Shown here piece after piece: positions 57,927 through 64,000 of a stretch of DNA of 64,000 bases. A model generated the notes under the pieces. That model saw only the letters and a list, made by a program, of their open reading frames with translations, was not told the origin of the DNA and made no database searches. The position numbers were made by a program, and so were the translations under genes. Source of the stretch: Trifolium pratense. Lineage: Eukaryota > Streptophyta > Magnoliopsida > Fabales > Fabaceae. How positions within the stretch are numbered: position 1 is the first letter of the stretch; every line of letters starts with the position of its first letter. The DNA lies in assembly GCF_020283565.1 (NCBI RefSeq), contig NC_060060.1, positions 56,963,257 through 57,027,256 of the forward strand, written 5' to 3'.

Positions 57927-60900
57927 GTCCCTCGGTGTCCCTAAATTGATCATATGCCCCTCGGTGTCCCTAAATTGAGCTTATGTCCCTCGGTGTCCCT
58001 AAATTGAGCTTATGTCCCTCGGTGTCCCTAAATTGAGCTTATGTCCCTCGGTGTCCCTAAATTGAGCTTATGTCCCTCGGTGTCCCTAAATTGAGCTTCT
58101 TTATGTCCCTCGATGGCCCTAAATTGAACTTATGTCCCTCGGTGTCCCTAAATTGAGCATATGACCCTCGATGTCCCTAAATTGAGCTTATGTCCCTCGG
58201 TGTCCCTAAATTGAGCTTATGTCCATCGGTGTCCCTAAATTGAGCTTATGTCCGTCGATGTCCCTAAATTGAGCTTATGTCCCTTGATGTCCCTAAATTG
58301 AGCTTATGTCCCTCGATGTCCCTAAATTGAGCTTATGACCCTCGATATCCCTAAAATGAGCTTATGTCCCTCGATGTCCCAAAATAGAGCTTATGTCCCT
58401 CGATGTCCCTACTCGGTGTCCCTAAATTAAGCTTATGTCCCTCGGTGTCCCTAAATTGAGCTTGTGTCCCTCGATGTCCTAAATTGAGCTTATGTCCTTC
58501 GATGTCCCTAAATTGAGCTTATGTCCCTCGATGTCCCTAAATTGAGCTTATGACCCTCGATATCCCTAAAATGAGCTTATGTCCCTTTATGTCCCAAAAT
58601 AGAGCTTATGTCCCTCGATGTCCCTACTCGGTGTCCCTAAATTAAGCTTATGTCCCTCGATGTCCCTACTCGGTGTCCCTAAATTGAGCTTATGTCCCTC
58701 GGTGTCCCTAAATTGAGCTTATGTCCCTCGGTGTCCCTAAATTGAGCTTGTGTCCCTCGGTGTCCCTAAATTGAGCTTTTGTCCATCGGTGTCCTTAAAT
58801 TGAGTTTGTGTCCCTCGATGTCCCTAAATTGAACTTATGTCCCTCGATGTCCCTAAACTGAGCTTATGTCCCTCGATGTGCCTAAATTGAGCTTATGTCC
58901 CTCGGTGTCCTTAAATTGAGCTTATGTCCCTCGGTGTCCTTAAATTGAGCTTATGTCCCTCGTTGTCCCTAAATTGAGCTTATGTCCCTCGGTGTCCCTA
59001 AATTGAGCTTATGTTCCTCGGTGTCCCTAAATTGAGCTTATGTTCCTCGGTGTCCCTAAATTGAGCTTGTGTCTTTCGGTATCCCTAAATTGAGCTTACG
59101 ATGTCCATAAATTGAGCTGATGTCCCTTGGTGTCCCTAAATTGAGCTTATGTCCCTCAATGTCCCTAAATTGAGCTTATGTCCCTCGGTGTCCCTAAATT
59201 GAGCTTATGTCTCTCGGTGTCCCTAAATTGAGCTCATGTCCCTCGGTGTCCCTAAATTGAGCTCATGTCCCTCGGTGTCCCTAAATTGAGCTTGTGTCCA
59301 TCGGTGTCCCTAAATTGAGCTTATGTCCCTCGGTGTCCCTAAATTGAGCTTGTGTCCCTCGGTTTCCCTAAATTGAGCTCATGTCCTTCGGTATCCCTAA
59401 ATTGAGCTTACGATGTCCCTAAATTGAGCTTATGTCCATCGGTGTCCCTAAATTGAGCTTATGTCCCTCGGTGTCCCTAAATTGAGCTTATGTCCCTCGG
59501 TGTCCCTAAATTGAGCTTATGTCCCTCGGTGTCCCTAAATTGAGCTTTTGTCCCTCGATGTCCTTAAATTGAGTTTATGACCCTCGATATCCCTAAAATG
59601 AGCATATGTCCCTCAATGTCCCAAAATAGAGCTTATGTCCCTCGATGTCCCTACTCGGTGTCCCTAAATTGAGCTTATGTCCCTCGGTGTCCCTAAATTG
59701 AGCTTGTGTCCCTCGATGTCCCTAAATTGAGCTTATGTCCCTCGATGTCCCTAAATTGAGCTTATGTCCCTCGATGTCCCTAAATTGATTGAGCTTATGT
59801 CCCTCGATGTCCCTAAATTGAGCTTATGTCCCTCGATGTCCCTAAATTGAGCTTATGACCCTCGATATCCCTAAAATGAGCTTATGTCCCTCGATGTCCA
59901 AAAATAGAGCTTATGTCCCTCGATGTCCTTACTCGGTGTCCCTAAATTAAGCTTATGTCCCTCGATGTCCCTACTCGGTGTCCCTAAATTGAGCTTATGT
60001 CCCTCGGTGTCCCTAAATTGAGCTTATGTCCCTCGGTGTCCCTCGGTGTCCCTAAATTGAGCTTGTGTCCCTCGGTGTCCCTAAATTGAGCTTTTGTCCA
60101 TCGGTGTCCTTAAATTGAGTTTGTGTCCCTCGATGTCCCTAAATTGAACTTATGTCCCTCGATGTCCCTAAATTGAGCTTATGTCCCTCGATGTCCCTAA
60201 ATTGAGCTTATGTCCCTCGATGTGCCTAAATTGAGCTTATGTCCCTCGGTGTCCCTAAATTGAGCTTATGTCCCTCAATGTCCCTAAATTGAGCTTATGT
60301 CCCTCAATGTCCCTAAATTGAGCTTATGTCCCTCGGTGTCCATAAATTGAGCTTATGTCCCTCGTTTTTCCTAAATTGAGCTTATGTCCTTCGGTGTCCC
60401 TAAATTGAGCTTACGATGTCCCTAAATTGAACTTATGTCCCTCGGTGTCCCTAAATTGAGCTTATGTCCCTCGGTGTCCCTAAATTGAGCTTATGTCCCT
60501 CGGTGTCCCTAAATTGAGCTTATGTTCATCGGTGTCCCTAAATTGAGCTTATGTTCCTCAATGTCCCTAAATTGAGATTATGTCCCTCGATGTCCCTAAA
60601 TTGAGTTTGTGTCCCTCGGTGTCCCTAAATTGAGCTTGTGTCCCTCGGTGTCCATAAATTGAGCTTATGTCTCTCGTTTTCCCTAAATTGAGCTTATGTC
60701 CTTCGGTGTCCCTAAATTGAGCTTATGTCCCTCGGTGTCCCTGAATTGAGCTTATGTCCCTCGGTGTCCCTAAATTGAGCTTATGCCCTTCGGTATCCCT
60801 AAATTGAGCTTACGATGTCCCTAAATTGAACTTATGTCCCTCGGTGTCCCTAAATTGAGCTTATGTCCCTCGGTGTCCCTAAATTGAGCTCATGTCCCTC

Positions 60901-63900
60901 AATGTCCCTGAATTGAGCTTATGTCGCTCGTTGTCCCTATGTTGAGCTTATGTCCCTCGGTGTCCCTAAATTGAGCTTGTGTCCCTCAATGTCCCTAAAT
61001 TGAACTTATGTCCCTCGATGTCTCTAAATTGAGCTTATGTCCATCGGTGTCCATAAATTGAGCTTATGTCCCTCGTTTTTCCTAAATTGAGCTTATGTCC
61101 TTCGGTGTCCCTAAATTGAGCTTATGTCCTTCGGTGTCCCTAAATTGAGCTTACGTTGTCCCTAAATTGAACTTATGTCCCTCGGTGTCCCTAAATTGAG
61201 CTTATGTCCCTCGGTGTCCCTAAATTGAGCTTATGTCCCTCGATGTCCCTAAATTGAGCTTATGTCCCTCGATGTCCCTAAATTGAGCTTATGTCCTTCG
61301 GTGTCCCTAAATTGAGCTTATGTCCCTCGGTGTCCCTAAATTGAGCTAATTTCCCTCGGTGTCCCTAAATTGAGCTTATTCCCTCGGTGTCCGTAAATTG
61401 AACTAATGTCGCTCGATGTCCAAATTCAGCATATAACCCTCGATGTCCCTAAATTGAGCTTATGTCCCTCGGAGTCCCTAAATTGAGCTTATGTCCATCG
61501 GAGTCCCTAAATTGAGCTTATGTCCTTCGGTGTCCCTAAATTGAGCTTACGATGTCCCTAAATTGAGCTTATGTCCTTCAGTATCCCTAAATTGAGCTTA
61601 CGATGTCCCTAAATTGAGCTTATCTCGGTGTTCCTAAATTGAGCTTATGTCCTTCGGTGTCCCTAAATTGAGCTTATGTCCCACGGTGTCTCTAAATTGA
61701 GCTTATGTCCTTCGGTATCCCTGAATTGAGCTTACGATGTCCGTAAATTGAACTTATGTCCCTCGGTGTTCCTAATTTAAGCTTATGTCCCTCGGTGTTC
61801 CTAATTTGAGCTTATGTCCCTCGGTGTCTCTAATTTGAGCTTATGTCCCTCGGTATCCCTAAATTGAGCTTATTCCCTCGGTATCCCTAAATTGAGCTTA
61901 TTCCCTCGGTGTCCCTAAATTGAGCTTATTCCCTCGGTGTCCCTAAACTGAACTTATGTCCCTCGATGTCCAAATTCAGCATATGACCCTCGATCTCCCT
62001 AAATTGAGCTTATGTCCCTCGGAGTCCCTAAATTGAGCTTATGTCCATCGGAGTCCCTAAATTGAGCTTACGATGTCCCTAAATTGAGCTTATGTCCTTC
62101 GGTATCCCTGAATTGAGCTTACGATGTCCGTAAATTGAACTTATGTCCCTCGGTGTCCCTAAATTGAGGTTATGTCTCTCGGTGTCCCTAATTTGAGCTT
62201 ATGTCTCTCGATGTCCCTAAATTGAGCTTATTCCCTCGGTGTCCCTAAACTGAACTTATGTCCCTCGATGTCCAAATTCAGCATATGACCCTCAATGTCC
62301 CTAAATTGAGCTTATGTCCATCAGAGTCCCTAAATTGAGCTTACGATGTCCCTAAATTGAGCTTATGTCCTTCGGTATCCCTGAATTGAGCTTACGATGT
62401 CCGTAAATTGAACTTATGTCCCTCGGTGTCCCTAAATTGAGCTTATGTCTCTCGGTGTCCCTAATTTGAGCTTATGTCCCTCGGTGTCCCTAAATTGAGC
62501 TTATGTCCTTCGGTGTCCCTAAATTGAGCTTATTCCCTCGGTGTCCCTAAACTGAACTTATGTCCCTCGATGTCCAAATTCAGCATATGACCTTCAATGT
62601 CCCTAAATTGAGCTTATGTCCATCGGAGTCCCTAAATTGAGCTTACGATGTCCCTAAATTGAGCTTATGTCCCTCGGTGTCCCTAAATTGAGCTTATGTC
62701 CCTCGGTGTCTCTAAATTGAGCTTATGTCCTTCGGTATCCCTGAATTGAGCTTACGATGTCCATAAATTGAGCTGATGTCCCTTGGTGTCCCTAAATTGA
62801 GCTTATGTCCCTCAATGTCCCTAAATTGAGCTTATGTCCCTCGGTGTCCCTAAATTGAGCTTATGTCTCTCGGTGTCCCTAAATTGAGCTCATGTCCCTC
62901 GGTGTCCCTAAATTGAGCTCATGTCCCTCGGTGTCCCTAAATTGAGCTTGTGTCCATCGGTGTCCCTAAATTGAGCTTATGTCCCTCGGTGTCCCTAAAT
63001 TGAGCTTGTGTCCCTCGGTTTCCCTAAATTGAGCTCATGTCCTTCGGTATCCCTAAATTGAGCTTACGATGTCCCTAAATTGAGCTTATGTCCCTCGGTG
63101 TCCCTAAATTGAGCTTATGTCCCTCGGTGTCCCTAAATTGAGCTTATGTCCCTCGGTGTCCCTAAATTGAGCTTATGTCCCTCGGTGTCCCTAAATTGAG
63201 CTTTTGTCCCTCGATGTCCTTAAATTGAGTTTATGACCCTCGATATCCCTAAAATGAGCATATGTCCCTCAATGTCCCAAAATAGAGCTTATGTCCCTCG
63301 ATGTCCCTACTCGGTGTCCCTAAATTGAGCTTATGTCCCTCGGTGTCCCTAAATTGAGCTTGTGTCCCTCGATGTCCCTAAATTGAGCTTATGTCCCTCG
63401 ATGTCCCTAAATTGAGCTTATGTCCCTCGATGTCCCTAAATTGATTGAGCTTATGTCCCTCGATGTCCCTAAATTGAGCTTATGTCCCTCGATGTCCCTA
63501 AATTGAGCTTATGACCCTCGATATCCCTAAAATGAGCTTATGTCCCTCGATGTCCAAAAATAGAGCTTATGTCCCTCGATGTCCTTACTCGGTGTCCCTA
63601 AATTAAGCTTATGTCCCTCGATGTCCCTACTCGGTGTCCCTAAATTGAGCTTATGTCCCTCGGTGTCCCTAAATTGAGCTTATGTCCCTCGGTGTCCCTC
63701 GGTGTCCCTAAATTGAGCTTGTGTCCCTCGGTGTCCCTAAATTGAGCTTTTGTCCATCGGTGTCCTTAAATTGAGTTTGTGTCCCTCGATGTCCCTAAAT
63801 TGAACTTATGTCCCTCGATGTCCCTAAATTGAGCTTATGTCCCTCGATGTCCCTAAATTGAGCTTATGTCCCTCGATGTGCCTAAATTGAGCTTATGTCC

Positions 63901-64000
63901 CTCGGTGTCCCTAAATTGAGCTTATGTCCCTCAATGTCCCTAAATTGAGCTTATGTCCCTCAATGTCCCTAAATTGAGCTTATGTCCCTCGGTGTCCATA
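57927..64000 (+). repeat. 29-bp minisatellite array, about 6.1 kb, running off the right edge
   Basis: About 200 head-to-tail copies of a 29-bp unit with core TGTCCCTAAATTGAGCTTAT, the rest being GTCCCTCGG or variants (CGA, CAA, CAT). Variants include 22-bp units with TTACGATG, a TACTCGG junction, and A-for-T or G changes. The unit is not a multiple of three and contains TGA and TAA, so it is not coding. Each unit contains CCCTAAA. No unit-free interruption is seen within the array. Confidence 0.97.
62748..64000 (+). repeat. Higher-order duplicate of 59092-60344
   Basis: From CTTACGATGTCCATAAATTG onward the pattern of variant units is the same as 3656 bases earlier, with a constant offset checked at 59117/62773, 59541/63197 and 60344/64000, and only one base difference noted (59438, A versus C). 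Confidence 0.9.

Noticed and set aside
57927..64000. A CRISPR array or a repetitive protein gene
   Set aside because: 29-bp units follow each other without spacers, the genome is a plant, and all frames of the unit contain stops.
57927..64000. True telomere or subtelomere end
   Set aside because: The heptamer occurs once per 29 bases and never in TTTAGGG tandem runs; the array runs beyond the window with no chromosome end visible.

Overview
This window is nuclear DNA of a flowering plant, most likely a legume of the Medicago/Trifolium type. The evidence is spliced genes, AT-rich intergenic DNA, plant L1-type LINEs, a Ty1/copia element with an initiator-tRNA-Met primer site, tRNA-derived SINEs, many MITEs, a plastid psaA fragment in nuclear sequence, and P-class PPR genes of the Restorer-of-fertility-like (RFL) type. 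The species is inferred from familiarity with the families, not proven.

Left third (1-16 kb): an RFL PPR cluster. A nearly complete copy runs off the left edge (2-1471). A short remnant follows at 3474-3940, and a second copy at 8890-10816 is broken by an insertion. The spaces hold a 1.3-kb Harbinger-like element with a nested SINE, two MITEs, a 559-bp solo LTR, a third MITE, and debris including a Ty3/gypsy gag scrap. A psaA-derived plastid fragment lies at 16069-16270.

Middle (16.3-31.3 kb): a Russian-doll arrangement. A full-length but decayed LINE (about 16370-31263) is split inside ORF1 by an 8161-bp copia element (18536-26696). The copia element has an uninterrupted 1324-codon polyprotein, about 1.4% LTR divergence and a CTAAG target duplication.

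Second RFL block (31.6-37.4 kb): the only intact full-length RFL gene (31854-33491, 545 aa) lies in a ~4.7-kb duplicated block paralogous to 8.4-13.5 kb, including the same solo LTR. Another PPR remnant follows at 36811-37392.

Right half (37.4-64 kb): an OMA1-like exon relic; a 5'-truncated LINE with a 17-bp target duplication; a 2753-bp non-autonomous Helitron on the minus strand; and two apparently real host genes, a two-exon FMC1-like LYR-motif protein (47350-48037, +) and a three-exon acidic protein of unknown function (51819-50067, -). An AGD15-like ArfGAP gene at 54538-57145 looks broken. From about 57927 to the right edge lies a 6-kb, 29-bp minisatellite with higher-order duplications, each unit carrying a plant-telomere-type CCCTAAA heptamer.

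No prokaryote-style operon or defence system is present. The most interesting biology is diversification of RFL specificity residues by duplication and probable gene conversion, the layered transposon nest, and the telomere-motif minisatellite.
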